In this document: piece after piece, positions 1 to 9,162 of the stretch | Layout of the letters: each line of letters opens with the position of its first letter | Position numbering within the stretch: position 1 is the stretch's first letter | DNA from: Ilyomonas sp964249755 | GTDB taxonomy: Bacteria > Bacteroidota > Bacteroidia > Chitinophagales > Chitinophagaceae | Length of the DNA stretch: 64,000 nucleotides | Assembly (NCBI GenBank): GCA_964249755.1 | Contig: CAXUDB010000002.1 | Span: 1,240,001 to 1,304,000, forward strand | Direction: 5' to 3' | Notes under the pieces: generated by a model | Databases searched by the model: none | The model's input: only the letters and a program-made list of their open reading frames with translations | What the model was told of the DNA's origin: nothing | Made by a program: the position numbers and the translations under genes

Positions 1-1284
1 GTTATACAAACCTGTATAGCTTTCTAAGCTGTGTGTAGGTGGGTGTTTGACAGAGTTTTCTTTTACTTTCGATTTTTCAGCTTCTTTAGCTGCTTGGTTG
101 TCTTTTTTACGTTGCTGAATGATTCTTCCATCCCAGTCAATATATTTTAAACCCAGTAACTTATCGGCTATTATGTTTCGAACCACAGATGGCACAGAAG
201 ATCCATTCTGATTGGTGAGCACAACGATGCCTACACTATCAGATGGAAAGAAAGAAGTGCTGGCGCTGAAACCATCAATATTGCCACCATGCTCCACACG
301 GTAATGTCCACGGTAAGAAGACAGAAACCAGCCGAAACCATAGTTGGAGAAAAACACATCCGGTGTTTCATGCGTGGGAAGTGCACCATTAATCACCATC
401 TGGCTGCTGATGGCTTCTGCAGCGTAGCCGGCGGGCAAAATTTCTTTGCCTTCATACTTTCCGCCATTGATCCACACCGTTACCCATTTTGCCATATCGT
501 TCACGCTGCTATTTATAGCGCCTGCAGGTGCCATTGCATTTATGTTGTAATAGTCCATCTTATCAATAGCAGTATCTCCTTCTACAGTGTAGCCGGTAGC
601 CTTGTCATCGGTCTTCATCCAGTCGTTGATAGCTACGGTTGAGCGAGACATACCCAAAGGCTGAAAGAATTTTTCTTTGATGTTGTCTTCCCAACTTTTG
701 CCGGTTAGTTTTTCTGCTACTACGCCTTGCAGCAAGAACATAAAATTGTTGTACTGCCACCGCTGCCGCAACGGTACAGAAGGTTCCAAATATTGTATGC
801 GCTGCACAAGGCTGTCGCGACTGCTGGTAGTGAAGAAATACCACGAGTTGTCGTGTCTCGGCAATCCTGTGCGATGACTCATCATATCACGCAGAGTCAC
901 TGTATTGTTGAGATCGGTGTTGTAAAAAGAAACATTCGGTAGATAGGTTCTTACCGATTTGTCGAAATCTACCTTGCCATCCTTATTTAGAATTCCCAAT
1001 AAGCCTGCAGTGAACGCTTTTGTGCAACTGCCAATGGCAAAAATGGTGTTGGGCGTAACCGGTGTTTTCTTTTCAATATCGCTATAACCAAACCCTTTGC
1101 TGTAAATCACTTTTTTTTTCTCCACTACAGCAACCGCGAAACCTGCGGCTTTGAAGTTTTTAAGCACTCTGGCAAAGGCAGTATCTAAACCTGTAAGCCG
1201 GCTAACTATTGAGGTTTGTTTTTGCGAAAAGGTATTTGTTAATCCATATAACAGGAAGATGGCAAGTGCAATAATAGGTTTCAT
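1..1284 (-). CDS. Beta-lactamase-fold serine hydrolase (partial, 3' end outside window)
   Basis: Exported enzyme of the class C beta-lactamase / penicillin-binding-protein-like family, acting on a peptide, ester or amide outside the cytoplasm; the substrate cannot be told. The frame is open from the ATG at 1284 to the window edge (428 codons seen). An N-terminal signal peptide (MKPIIALAIF...) is followed by the catalytic SxxK as S86-C-T-K89 within AIGSCTKAF, the YxN motif as YNN within WQYNNFMF, and an HGG motif near EHGGNIDGF. A near-consensus -7 box (TACTTTCG, complement of 1316-1323) lies 32 bases before the start. The family is large and includes non-antibiotic hydrolases, so a resistance role should not be assumed. 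The frame was read by hand from the complement; catalytic motifs are seen, function is from the family. Confidence 0.88.
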   Translation of the reverse strand, partial: MKPIIALAIFLLYGLTNTFSQKQTSIVSRLTGLDTAFARVLKNFKAAGFAVAVVEKKKVIYSKGFGYSDIEKKTPVTPNTIFAIGSCTKAFTAGLLGILNKDGKVDFDKSVRTYLPNVSFYNTDLNNTVTLRDMMSHRTGLPRHDNSWYFFTTSSRDSLVQRIQYLEPSVPLRQRWQYNNFMFLLQGVVAEKLTGKSWEDNIKEKFFQPLGMSRSTVAINDWMKTDDKATGYTVEGDTAIDKMDYYNINAMAPAGAINSSVNDMAKWVTVWINGGKYEGKEILPAGYAAEAISSQMVINGALPTHETPDVFFSNYGFGWFLSSYRGHYRVEHGGNIDGFSASTSFFPSDSVGIVVLTNQNGSSVPSVVRNIIADKLLGLKYIDWDGRIIQQRKKDNQAAKEAEKSKVKENSVKHPPTHSLESYTGLYN

Positions 1285-1728
1285 TGAAACGATGATTAGT
1301 TGGTTAATAGCAAAGCGAAAGTAAGTAGAAAAAGAAAGGAGGAACCGGTAATGCTTAAAATTATGTCAGTCCGCAATCTCAATGTGTAGCTATAATACTT
1401 TACTGCATAATGGTGTTCTCATTTCCATCATTTATTAGCGAAAAAATGCGGATAAAAAATTTATGCAGATAAAATAACCGTAATTACATTATACTATCTT
1501 ACAGAATCAGGTTAGAATTCTTGAAATGGCTGTATTGCTACTTATTTTCCTAAACAGTAAAGGAAAGATGTCTCCTGCCAACACATTTCAGTCACCTATC
1601 ATTTCGACAATAGGAGAAGTTTCTCAATTTTGAAGTAGCAGTATTCACCGGAACCATTTCTCCGCGTTCGCCAAGATGGTACCAGTTATTTCAATTTAAT
1701 TCCTCTCAAACCCTAAGTCTCAAACAGC

Positions 1729-1896
1729 CTCTTAGAAGAAACACAAATGAGAATCAAGGAAACTGAAATAGAAATCGAGTAAACAATAACTGTCTGAAAG
1801 GAAGCAATATTGGTCTAAGAGAAGACCGGAACAGGCTAAGAGAAAACAGTATGGGTTTACGAGACACAAAAAGGGAATTTAAAAAGAGGAAAAGGA
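1729..1896. repeat. Degenerate 21-bp tandem array A (8 units)
   Basis: Eight consecutive 21-bp units without indels starting at 1729, 1750, 1771, 1792, 1813, 1834, 1855 and 1876. The clearest are 1792-1854, beginning GTCTGAAAGGAAG, GTCTAAGAGAAGA and GGCTAAGAGAAAA. The strand is purine-rich. The array ends about 50 bases before the acyl-CoA dehydrogenase start. The rest of the gene-free stretch 1285-1728 shows nothing I can name. Confidence 0.75.
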
Positions 1897-1948
1897 TTTT
1901 TTGCAATGCTAACAATTGTTAGCTTACTTCGCATCCATAATTTATATC

Positions 1949-3103
1949 ATGAATGTAGAATTAACGGAAGAGCAAAAGATGATAAAAAACGCTGCCCGCG
2001 ATTTTGCGGTGCAGGAATGCCTTCCTGGTGTGATAGAGCGCGACGAGCAGCAACGGTTTCCTTACGAACAGATAGACAAATTAGGTTCGCTGGGTTTTAT
2101 GGGGATGATGGTATCCGGAGAGTATGGCGGTGCGGGTTTGGATACAGTAAGCTATGTGTTGGCCATGGAAGAAATCTGCAGCATTGATGCCAGCGTGGGT
2201 GTAATTATGAGTGTCAATAACAGCCTTGTTTGCTATGGGTTGCAGGCTTTTGGAACCGAAGAGCAGAAGCAGCGATATTTAGTACCCTTGGCGCAAGGAC
2301 ATAAAGCGGGAAAGCTTTACATCGGCGCTTTCTTGCTAAGCGAACCGGAAGCCGGCAGCGATGCTACGCAGCAAAAAACAACTGCCGAAGATAAGGGTGA
2401 TTATTATCTGCTGAACGGCACCAAAAACTGGATCAGCAATGGTACTACCGCAAGTTGTTATCTCGTGATGGCCCAGGCAGATATTTCGAAAGGTTCTCAT
2501 GGCATTATTACCCTGATCGTAGAAAGCGATTGGCCAGGCGTGACGGTAACTGCCAAAGAGAACAAAATGGGCATTCGCGCCAGCGATACCGCAACAATTT
2601 TATTGACAGACGTGAAGGTGCCGAAGCAGAACAGGATAGGAGACGAAAGCTTTGGCTTCCTCTTCGCCATGAAAACACTTGCGGGAGGCCGCATCGGCAT
2701 TGCCTCTCAGGCACTGGGCATTGCAAAAGGCGCTTATGAAAGGTCGGTCGCTTATGCAAAAACGCGCAAATCGTTTGGGGTTGAATTGAGCCAGCACCAG
2801 GCTATCCAATTCAAGCTGGCTGATATGGCAACACGCATAGACGCCGCCCGGATGCTTTGCCTGAAAGCGGCGTGGCTGAAAGACAGCGGAAAAGAATATG
2901 TGTGCGAATCCTCGATGGCGAAAGTATACGCGAGTGAAACCGCCATGTGGGTAACCACGGAAGCAGTGCAGATACATGGCGGCTATGGATTTGTAAAAGA
3001 ATATCATGTCGAGCGCATGATGCGAGATGCCAAAATCACGCAGATCTATGAAGGCACCAGTGAAGTGCAGCGGATCATCATCAGCCGGAACATTCTGAAA
3101 TAA
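1949..3103 (+). CDS. Acyl-CoA dehydrogenase (short-chain / butyryl type)
   Basis: FAD-dependent enzyme that oxidises acyl-CoA to trans-2-enoyl-CoA in fatty-acid or branched-chain amino-acid breakdown, passing electrons to ETF. The 384 residues match the family length. Seen: the substrate/FAD-binding segment LLSEPEAGSD, the GGRIGIASQALGIA helix, the QIHGGYGF motif and the C-terminal QIYEGTSEVQR. Its Glu368 coincides in number and context with the catalytic base of short-chain acyl-CoA dehydrogenase. The start at 1949 (MNVELTEEQ) is preferred over an ATG 33 bases upstream because family members begin just before this segment. No ETF genes are adjacent. The exact acyl chain is not readable from sequence. 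Confidence 0.95.
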   Translation: MNVELTEEQKMIKNAARDFAVQECLPGVIERDEQQRFPYEQIDKLGSLGFMGMMVSGEYGGAGLDTVSYVLAMEEICSIDASVGVIMSVNNSLVCYGLQAFGTEEQKQRYLVPLAQGHKAGKLYIGAFLLSEPEAGSDATQQKTTAEDKGDYYLLNGTKNWISNGTTASCYLVMAQADISKGSHGIITLIVESDWPGVTVTAKENKMGIRASDTATILLTDVKVPKQNRIGDESFGFLFAMKTLAGGRIGIASQALGIAKGAYERSVAYAKTRKSFGVELSQHQAIQFKLADMATRIDAARMLCLKAAWLKDSGKEYVCESSMAKVYASETAMWVTTEAVQIHGGYGFVKEYHVERMMRDAKITQIYEGTSEVQRIIISRNILK

Positions 3104-3154
3104 TTTGCTATTGTTTTGGGTTTGAAACGATGCCTTATTTTGCGACATCAATTT

Positions 3155-4318
3155 ATGCGTGGCGCTCTTTTTATACTTAGCTTTTCGCTTCTTTCTTTGC
3201 TTGTTGCCGCGCAGGATAGCGTAAGCATAAACGCACTACTGAAACGGATTGCTTTGCAGCAGGCGACGAGAGATAATGGGTTCACAAAAAATAATTTTCC
3301 TTCCTATATTTCAAATACGCCTCATTTCAAAACACAGCAAAGGGATGATAATATTTTTTTTGCAGCGCTCATTCATTACACACTTCGGCAAAGCGCTCCG
3401 GTGCTATCTCAAAACGAACGAAGCGCTATTGATTCCATCAAAAACTTTTCTTCTGGTTTATACCCGCATTTTAAAAACAACGCAGGAAGAGTAAGCTATA
3501 ATTTCTGGCGCACTGATACGCCTTTTGTGTTTCCCTACACGCGATGGATACGGCGATTCAAAAGAAATACTTCATTGCCGGATGATCTGGATGATACTGC
3601 ACTAAGCCTGATGGCGCAGATTACTGACAGTGCCACAGCAGCAGCGGCACATCGGCTGATGCAATCATTCATTAACCGGAGCAACAAAGCGAAGACAATT
3701 GAGAAGGGCTACCAGGGTTACAAGACATACTCTGTATGGTTCGGCAAAAACTTTCCGCCGGTGTTGGATGTTTGCGTGTTGTGCAATGTGCTTTCGATGG
3801 TTCAACAATATCACCTCTCGTGGACGGCTGCCGACAGCGCCAGTCTATCTGTAATTGTTCACTCTATTAAAACAGCAGATTTCATCAACAAACCGCTTGC
3901 AGTTTCGCCTTATTATGGTAATCCCTCATTATTGCTTTATCACTTTGCAAGACTGATGAGTTACGGCAACATTTCCCAGTTAGAGGAACTAAAACCTTTG
4001 CTCGTGGCAACGGCTGCGCAACGCCTGCATGATGCAGACGACCCGCTCGAAAAAATCATTCTTGCCAGCTCTATTATGAAGTGGGGCTATGTTGCTCCAG
4101 ACTTAGAAATATCACCACAGACCTTCACCATCAGCAAAATTGAAAAGAGCAATTTCCCCTTTTTCACTGGCAACATTCCTTCTTATTTTCCGCCGTTCTG
4201 GCGGCACTTGTTTTATCAAAAAAAATGGCTTCTCTTTTATCATTACTGCCCGGCTTATAATGATGCATTGCTGGTAGAGTATCTTTCTTTGCGTCAAACT
4301 CTCCAGTCAGCCCCATAA
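3155..4318 (+). CDS. Secreted protein with DDLDDTAL motif, possible alpha/alpha-barrel
   Basis: I do not recognise a named family. The 387-residue protein has a signal peptide (MRGALFILSFSLLSLLVAAQ, cut near residue 19-20). Its most striking segment is LPDDLDDTALSLMAQ (about residues 141-155), preceded by a Trp/Arg/Tyr-rich stretch and followed by helical segments containing VWFGKNFPPVLDVC. Asp-rich DDxDDTA motifs of this kind, on helices, occur in alpha/alpha-barrel proteins such as class II terpene cyclases; that likeness is only suggestive here. The start at 3155 is chosen because it begins the signal peptide and follows an AT-rich TTATTTTG element; a longer frame from 3116 would put charged residues before the leader. 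It stands alone, 51 bases after the acyl-CoA dehydrogenase. Confidence 0.75.
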   Translation: MRGALFILSFSLLSLLVAAQDSVSINALLKRIALQQATRDNGFTKNNFPSYISNTPHFKTQQRDDNIFFAALIHYTLRQSAPVLSQNERSAIDSIKNFSSGLYPHFKNNAGRVSYNFWRTDTPFVFPYTRWIRRFKRNTSLPDDLDDTALSLMAQITDSATAAAAHRLMQSFINRSNKAKTIEKGYQGYKTYSVWFGKNFPPVLDVCVLCNVLSMVQQYHLSWTAADSASLSVIVHSIKTADFINKPLAVSPYYGNPSLLLYHFARLMSYGNISQLEELKPLLVATAAQRLHDADDPLEKIILASSIMKWGYVAPDLEISPQTFTISKIEKSNFPFFTGNIPSYFPPFWRHLFYQKKWLLFYHYCPAYNDALLVEYLSLRQTLQSAP

Positions 4319-4367
4319 AAGAAACATCCTTTTGTTTATTAGCTGACAGGAAACACAATGCAGGTTC

Positions 4368-4375
4368 TACTTTTG
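4368..4375 (+). promoter_or_regulatory. -7 promoter box of the yggS-type gene
   Basis: TACTTTTG is a perfect match to the Bacteroidota -7 consensus TAnnTTTG and lies 17 bases before the TTG start at 4393, placing the transcription start near 4380. Confidence 0.6.
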
Positions 4376-4392
4376 CACACAAATAATTTACC

Positions 4393-5070
4393 TTGATAAA
4401 CAAAGAAGCCTATCATCAGATCAGTGAAGAAGTAACCGCCCGAAATGTTACGCTTGTTGCGGTGAGCAAGACAAAACCGGTAGAAGATATCCTGGCTTTA
4501 TACGAATTAGGTCAGCGTGATTTTGGAGAAAACTATGTGCAGGAATTGGTGGAGAAACAGGCACAGTTGCCGGCTGATATCCGCTGGCATTTTATTGGTC
4601 ATTTACAAAGTAATAAAGCAAAATATATCACACCTTTTGTTCATCTCATTCATAGTGTTGACAATGAAAAACTATTGAAAGAAATCAATAAACAAGCGGC
4701 AAAAACGGACCGCGTGGTGAATTGTTTGCTGCAGGTTCATATTGCGGAGGAAGAAACCAAATTTGGGCTAAACGAAGAAGAACTGGAACGATTGATAAAT
4801 ACGGTATCGGCTGATGACCATCAGTATGCGAATGTATGTGTAAAAGGCTTGATGGGCATGGCTTCAAATACGGAAGACGAAGCGAAGGTGAAAAGTGAAT
4901 TTGCGAAGCTGCAGTATTTGTACAGCCGGCATTCATCTGCTTCAGGTAATACAGATTTTTCTGTATTATCCATGGGTATGAGCAGCGATTATTTGATGGC
5001 GATGGAAGAAGGAAGCAATATGGTTCGCATTGGCAGTTTGCTGTTTGGGGCGAGGAACTATGCCGGTTAA
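4393..5070 (+). CDS. yggS: YggS/PROSC-family PLP-homeostasis protein
   Basis: Cytoplasmic PLP-binding protein of the YggS/YBL036C/PROSC family, which buffers pyridoxal phosphate and keeps amino- and keto-acid pools balanced; it has no known enzymatic turnover. The 225 residues match the family. The PLP lysine is K26 in LVAVSKTKP; other hallmarks are FGENYVQEL, WHFIGHLQSNK, HSVDNEKL, KGLMGMAS and the closing SMGMSSDYLMAMEEGSNMVRIGSLLFG with the phosphate-binding turn. The start codon is TTG at 4393; no ATG fits, and the -7 box just upstream supports it. The gene appears to be monocistronic. Confidence 0.94.
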   Translation: MINKEAYHQISEEVTARNVTLVAVSKTKPVEDILALYELGQRDFGENYVQELVEKQAQLPADIRWHFIGHLQSNKAKYITPFVHLIHSVDNEKLLKEINKQAAKTDRVVNCLLQVHIAEEETKFGLNEEELERLINTVSADDHQYANVCVKGLMGMASNTEDEAKVKSEFAKLQYLYSRHSSASGNTDFSVLSMGMSSDYLMAMEEGSNMVRIGSLLFGARNYAG

Positions 5071-5364
5071 ACAAGCCGATTTCAGGGATTTGTTTTTTGT
5101 TTGAAGCAAAATATGTGGAGAATTGAACACTAAATTGGCAAAGGCCATTCGCCATAACAACTAATTGTCATGAAGGAGCATCTTAAACAATTGAAACATT
5201 CGGTTATGGAAGCGAATGAAAACTGAATAAAAAAGTAAAATCAACTTACTACTTTACAACAAAACCGGCAAAGCCATAGCTGCGCTTATTCTCTTCCTGC
5301 CACTTCCTTTCCTTCCATACCGCCCGAAAACCTTATTATTACACCCGCAATAATGCGGTGTTGT

Positions 5365-6018
5365 ATGAAAGTGTTTTTTAAGAATAACGGGCTGTCCATT
5401 ATCGTCCTCCTCATGTTCCTCATATCGCTGGGTGCACAATTAGTTACGGGGTTTAAGGAGTGTAATGAAGACATCAATGAACATGGCGGCAAGCCTTTCA
5501 CTTTTGGAGAATACATTACTTCAGGACACTGTATAGAAGCAACGTTTGAAAACTGGGAAAGCGAATTTTTGCAGATGGGCATTTTAGTGTTGATTACCAC
5601 CTTCCTGTATCAGCGTGGTTCGTCAGAATCGAACGACCCCGACAAGCCGGATGATAAGAAGGACGAATTACAGCCAAACGCATCCTCACCCAAACCAGTG
5701 AAACGCGGCGGGTGGCGGCTCCTGTTGTATCAAAACTCACTCAGCATTGCTTTTTTTGTACTCTTTCTTCTGTCATTTGTTCTGCATTTTATCGGCAGTT
5801 TAATCAATCATAACAACGAGCAGATTCTGAAAGGGCTGCCTGTAGAGAGAGCAACAGATTACCTGACAGAAAGCCGCTTTTGGTTTGAATCGTTTGAGAA
5901 CTGGCAGAGCGAATTTCTATCAGTCTTTTGCGTGGTCGTCTTTTCTATCTTCCTCAGGCAAAAAGGTTCTTCGCAATCGAAGCCGGTGAATGCACCCAAC
6001 AGCCAAACCGGCGATTAA
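5365..6018 (+). CDS. DUF6766-family membrane protein, internally duplicated
   Basis: Inner-membrane protein of unknown function that I match to the DUF6766 family. Each half has the same plan: a transmembrane helix (NNGLSIIVLLMFLISLGAQL; later NSLSIAFFVLFLLSF), an outer segment ending in the signature ATFENWESEFLQ or ESFENWQSEFLS, a second helix, then YQRGSS or RQKGSS. This shows an internal duplication giving four helices in 217 residues, with a charged, lysine/aspartate-rich linker in the middle. I choose MKVFFKNNG at 5365 rather than an ATG 12 bases earlier because the helix follows directly. It is unlinked to neighbours; the 21-bp array B lies downstream. Confidence 0.8.
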   Translation: MKVFFKNNGLSIIVLLMFLISLGAQLVTGFKECNEDINEHGGKPFTFGEYITSGHCIEATFENWESEFLQMGILVLITTFLYQRGSSESNDPDKPDDKKDELQPNASSPKPVKRGGWRLLLYQNSLSIAFFVLFLLSFVLHFIGSLINHNNEQILKGLPVERATDYLTESRFWFESFENWQSEFLSVFCVVVFSIFLRQKGSSQSKPVNAPNSQTGD

Positions 6019-6141
6019 ATGATGGCGGAAATAGGGCAGGCGGCAGGCAGACAGCACCTGTTCTTGCGCAACTCATCCTAAATTCAATGTTATTCTATTT
6101 ATTCCTAAGTTCTCTTTGTCACAATTAATATGCTGTTTACA

Positions 6142-6372
6142 AACATCAAAACATTGTTAGCTAACACCAGTCCGTTGTTTGTAAACAACGCTTCGTTGTT
6201 AACCAACATCACTCCATTGTTTATAAACAACGCTCTGTTGTTTGCTTACAATGCTCTGTTGTTTGCTGACAATGCTCCGTTGTTTGCTAACAATGCTCCG
6301 TTGTTTGCCAACAATGCTCTGTTGTTTGTAAACAACGCTCTGTTGTTTATAAACAATGCTTTATTGTAGACA
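6142..6372. repeat. Degenerate 21-bp tandem array B (11 units)
   Basis: Eleven consecutive 21-bp units from 6142, best conserved between 6226 and 6351, where units read AACAAYGCTCTGTTGTTTGCT with few changes. Each unit contains a short imperfect palindrome (TTGTTT...AAACAA across the unit junction). One forward frame is open through it (6130-6369, from an ATG) and would give a seven-residue repeat such as NNALLFA, but there is no sign of a real start site. The remainder of the gap, 6019-6141 and 6373-6594, shows nothing recognisable. Confidence 0.9.
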
Positions 6373-6594
6373 GATTTTGATTCGATGTGAATGAAAGCGA
6401 CTCCGGTTTTCCCTCTAATTCCTGTTTAGCGCAGGAAAAAGAAGCATAGCGTTCAAAGCAGGTCCGGCTCGGTTTGTTTTCTGCCCGGAAGCGGCAACAG
6501 AAGGCTTCAAATATTCGTTGCGGTATAGAATCTAACATCCTCTTGTACCACTAAAATCAAAAGAAGTTTTACCTTTAAAGGCATTTACCACACC

Positions 6595-9111
6595 ATGACT
6601 CACGACTCGCAAAATATCATGTTTTCGCTGGCTGCCGACTTTGTAAATTACAGCAGCCATCCCGTGTTTCTTACCGGCAAAGCCGGCACGGGCAAGACGA
6701 CTTTTTTGAAGTACATTAAGCAACACACCAACAAGCAAACGGCAGTGGTGGCACCAACCGGTGTAGCCGCTATTAATGCCGGCGGGGTTACCATCCACTC
6801 ATTTTTCCAGCTTCCGTTTACGCCCTACATACCCGCTTCGCAAGGGTTTGCACCCACCGAGGAGATGATGGACAAACATCACCTGATGGGACGCATAAAA
6901 GTGAACCGCGAACGGCGCGAAGTGTTTCAGAAATTAGAGCTGCTGATTATTGATGAAATCAGTATGGTGCGTGCCGATGTGATAGATGCGATAGATGTGG
7001 TGCTGCGCTCTTTCCGCAGCCGGCACAGCGAGCCGTTTGGCGGCGTGCAGGTACTGTACATTGGCGATATGTTCCAGCTTCCGCCCGTGGTGAAGGAAGA
7101 AGAATGGAGTATCCTTTCGCGCCACTATAAAAGTCCTTATTTCTTCGACAGTAAAATAGTAAATGCGCAGCCGCCGGTGCATATTGAACTGAACAAAATC
7201 TACCGCCAGAACGAAGCGGTTTTTATTGATATCCTGAACCGCGTGCGCAACAACGAAATGGATGATGCTTCCTTTGATAAGTTGCACGACCGTTACGATC
7301 CTGAATTTTTAATGCCCAAGCACGATCGCTACATTGTGCTAACTACGCACAACCAGAAAGCAGATGCCATTAATGCGGAAGAATTATCTCACCTAAAGGG
7401 CGATTCCCGCACTTATGAGGCGGAAATAACCGGCGACTTCAGCGATAAAACTTACCCGGCCGATGCAACCCTGCAATTGAAGATAGGCGCGCAGGTAATG
7501 TTCTTAAAGAACGACAGCGAAAAGCGGTTTTTTAATGGAAAAATAGGAGAGGTGACGCGGCTGGAAGATAACGCCGTGTTTGTGCGGTGCAGCGACAACG
7601 ATGCCGAGATAGAAGTGAAGCCCGAGAAGTGGAACAATATCCGCTATACGCTGAATAATGAATCGGTAGAAGAAGACATTATCGGTTCTTACAAGCAAAT
7701 GCCCTTGCGGTATGCGTGGGCCATCACCATTCATAAAAGCCAGGGACTTACGTTTGAAAGGGCTGTGATAGATGCCGGTTCTTCCTTTGCCTCGGGACAA
7801 GTATATGTGGCTTTAAGCCGATGCACCACGCTGAATGGGATTGTGCTAAGGAGCCGGCTCACGCCATATAACATGCGCACAGATGAACGCATTGTTCAGT
7901 TTGCGCAGCAGAAACAAAATTATGATGCGCTGATGCAGCAACTGCAGCGCAGCAAAGCCGATTACCAGAAAGAAACGATTTTAAAACTGTTTGATTTTGC
8001 CGCGCTGGTCTATCAGTCCACCCGCGTGATGAAGGTGTATACCGATCATGCTTCTTCTTTTAATGAAGGCACAGCGGAATGGCTGAATGCCTTGTGTGAT
8101 AAGATAAGCGAGCAGGAAGGAATTGCTAAAAAGTTCGAGCTGCAATTGATGGTGCTGCTGGAGCGCGAAGAACTGCCTGAAGAGAATGAAGCCTTGCAGA
8201 AACGCATCGTTTCGGCAGCGGCGCATTTTATAAAAGAGTGGGAGAGTATTTATCAAACCATTCCACAATCGCCTGCCATTACCGATAGCAAAATGGTAGC
8301 GCTGGCATATAACAATGAGTTAAGAGCTTTGTATCATTCGATTGCATTACGATTGGTTTTGCTGAGGAGCTGTGTGCAGGGCTTTCATACAGAAGAATAC
8401 AACAGGGCAAAAAAAGATTTCTCCGCCGCCAATGTTTCGGTGAACGCGTATGCCGGCACGAACGAGAAGAAGATTGAAAGTGCGCATCCCGATTTATACC
8501 GTCAGTTGCGGCAATTGAGAGACACCATTTGCGCCGATCTGGAAGTGCCAATTTATATGGTTTGCGGCAGTGCGGCATTGGATGAGATGAGCACATTTCT
8601 TCCTTCTACACCAGCACAACTGGTGCAGATTACAGGCTTTGGAAAGGTAAAGGTGCAGCAGTTTGGCGAGCGTTTCCTGCGCGTGATTAATAAGTATGCT
8701 GAAGAACGAAACCTGGTTTCTACGATAGATGACAAGAAGGCCAAGCGGCAGCGAAAAGAGAAGGAAAAGAAAGAGGAAAAACCCGCCGAGCCAAAGGCCG
8801 ATACCAAAAAAGAGACCTTTATTTTGTATAAAGAAGGCAAGACACTGAAAGAAATTGCAGAGCAGCGCAAACTTTCGCCACAAACCATAGAAGGACATCT
8901 TGCTCATTTCGTTCAGGAAGGAATGATATCGGTAGATGAACTGGTAACACGCGAAAAGCTGGTGCTGATTGAACCCGCGCTGGAAGATTACGACGGCAAA
9001 ACACTAAACTCGGTAAAAACAAAGCTTGGCGATGATGTGACTTATGGCGAAATCAAGCTGGCACTGGCTTGGAAAGAGTTTTTGAAGAAAAGGTCGGTGG
9101 TGAATGAGTAA
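6595..9111 (+). CDS. PIF1-like helicase with HRDC and C-terminal HTH domains
   Basis: Large (838 aa) SF1 helicase typical of Bacteroidota. In order: a PIF1/RecD-like motor with Walker A GKAGTGKTT (28-36), Walker B IIDEISM (118-124), a Q/R-rich motif III (YIGDMFQLPPV) and a UvrD_C_2-like end (AITIHKSQGLTFERAVID...YVALSRC). A helical linker follows, then an HRDC domain (about 625-700, with LVQITGFGKVKVQQFG), a lysine/glutamate-rich hinge (about 715-740), and a winged/HTH domain near 750-780 (LKEIAEQRKLSPQTIEGHL) resembling the RQC-associated HTH. The combination suggests unwinding of structured DNA at stalled forks, by analogy with PIF1 and RecQ; that is inference. Its nearest neighbour is convergent. 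Confidence 0.92.
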   Translation: MTHDSQNIMFSLAADFVNYSSHPVFLTGKAGTGKTTFLKYIKQHTNKQTAVVAPTGVAAINAGGVTIHSFFQLPFTPYIPASQGFAPTEEMMDKHHLMGRIKVNRERREVFQKLELLIIDEISMVRADVIDAIDVVLRSFRSRHSEPFGGVQVLYIGDMFQLPPVVKEEEWSILSRHYKSPYFFDSKIVNAQPPVHIELNKIYRQNEAVFIDILNRVRNNEMDDASFDKLHDRYDPEFLMPKHDRYIVLTTHNQKADAINAEELSHLKGDSRTYEAEITGDFSDKTYPADATLQLKIGAQVMFLKNDSEKRFFNGKIGEVTRLEDNAVFVRCSDNDAEIEVKPEKWNNIRYTLNNESVEEDIIGSYKQMPLRYAWAITIHKSQGLTFERAVIDAGSSFASGQVYVALSRCTTLNGIVLRSRLTPYNMRTDERIVQFAQQKQNYDALMQQLQRSKADYQKETILKLFDFAALVYQSTRVMKVYTDHASSFNEGTAEWLNALCDKISEQEGIAKKFELQLMVLLEREELPEENEALQKRIVSAAAHFIKEWESIYQTIPQSPAITDSKMVALAYNNELRALYHSIALRLVLLRSCVQGFHTEEYNRAKKDFSAANVSVNAYAGTNEKKIESAHPDLYRQLRQLRDTICADLEVPIYMVCGSAALDEMSTFLPSTPAQLVQITGFGKVKVQQFGERFLRVINKYAEERNLVSTIDDKKAKRQRKEKEKKEEKPAEPKADTKKETFILYKEGKTLKEIAEQRKLSPQTIEGHLAHFVQEGMISVDELVTREKLVLIEPALEDYDGKTLNSVKTKLGDDVTYGEIKLALAWKEFLKKRSVVNE

Positions 9112-9162
9112 TGAATGCTTCTCAAGACAGAAGAAGAATTTCATTTATCAGTTGCCTTTACT

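Noticed and set aside
1..1284. Acquired beta-lactam resistance gene
   Set aside because: SxxK and YxN motifs only show the serine-hydrolase fold; most family members of this kind are not resistance enzymes, and the gene is cut by the window.
2600..3151. 183-codon frame antisense to the acyl-CoA dehydrogenase gene
   Set aside because: Shadow of a well-supported gene; low-complexity, His/Phe-rich composition typical of antisense frames.
4685..5155. 156-codon frame antisense to the yggS gene
   Set aside because: Overlaps a certain gene and extends past it without any domain or promoter.
6130..6369. 79-codon open frame across array B as a repeat protein
   Set aside because: The frame is open only because the 21-bp unit has no stop in this phase; no promoter, leader or unique sequence outside the repeat supports a gene.
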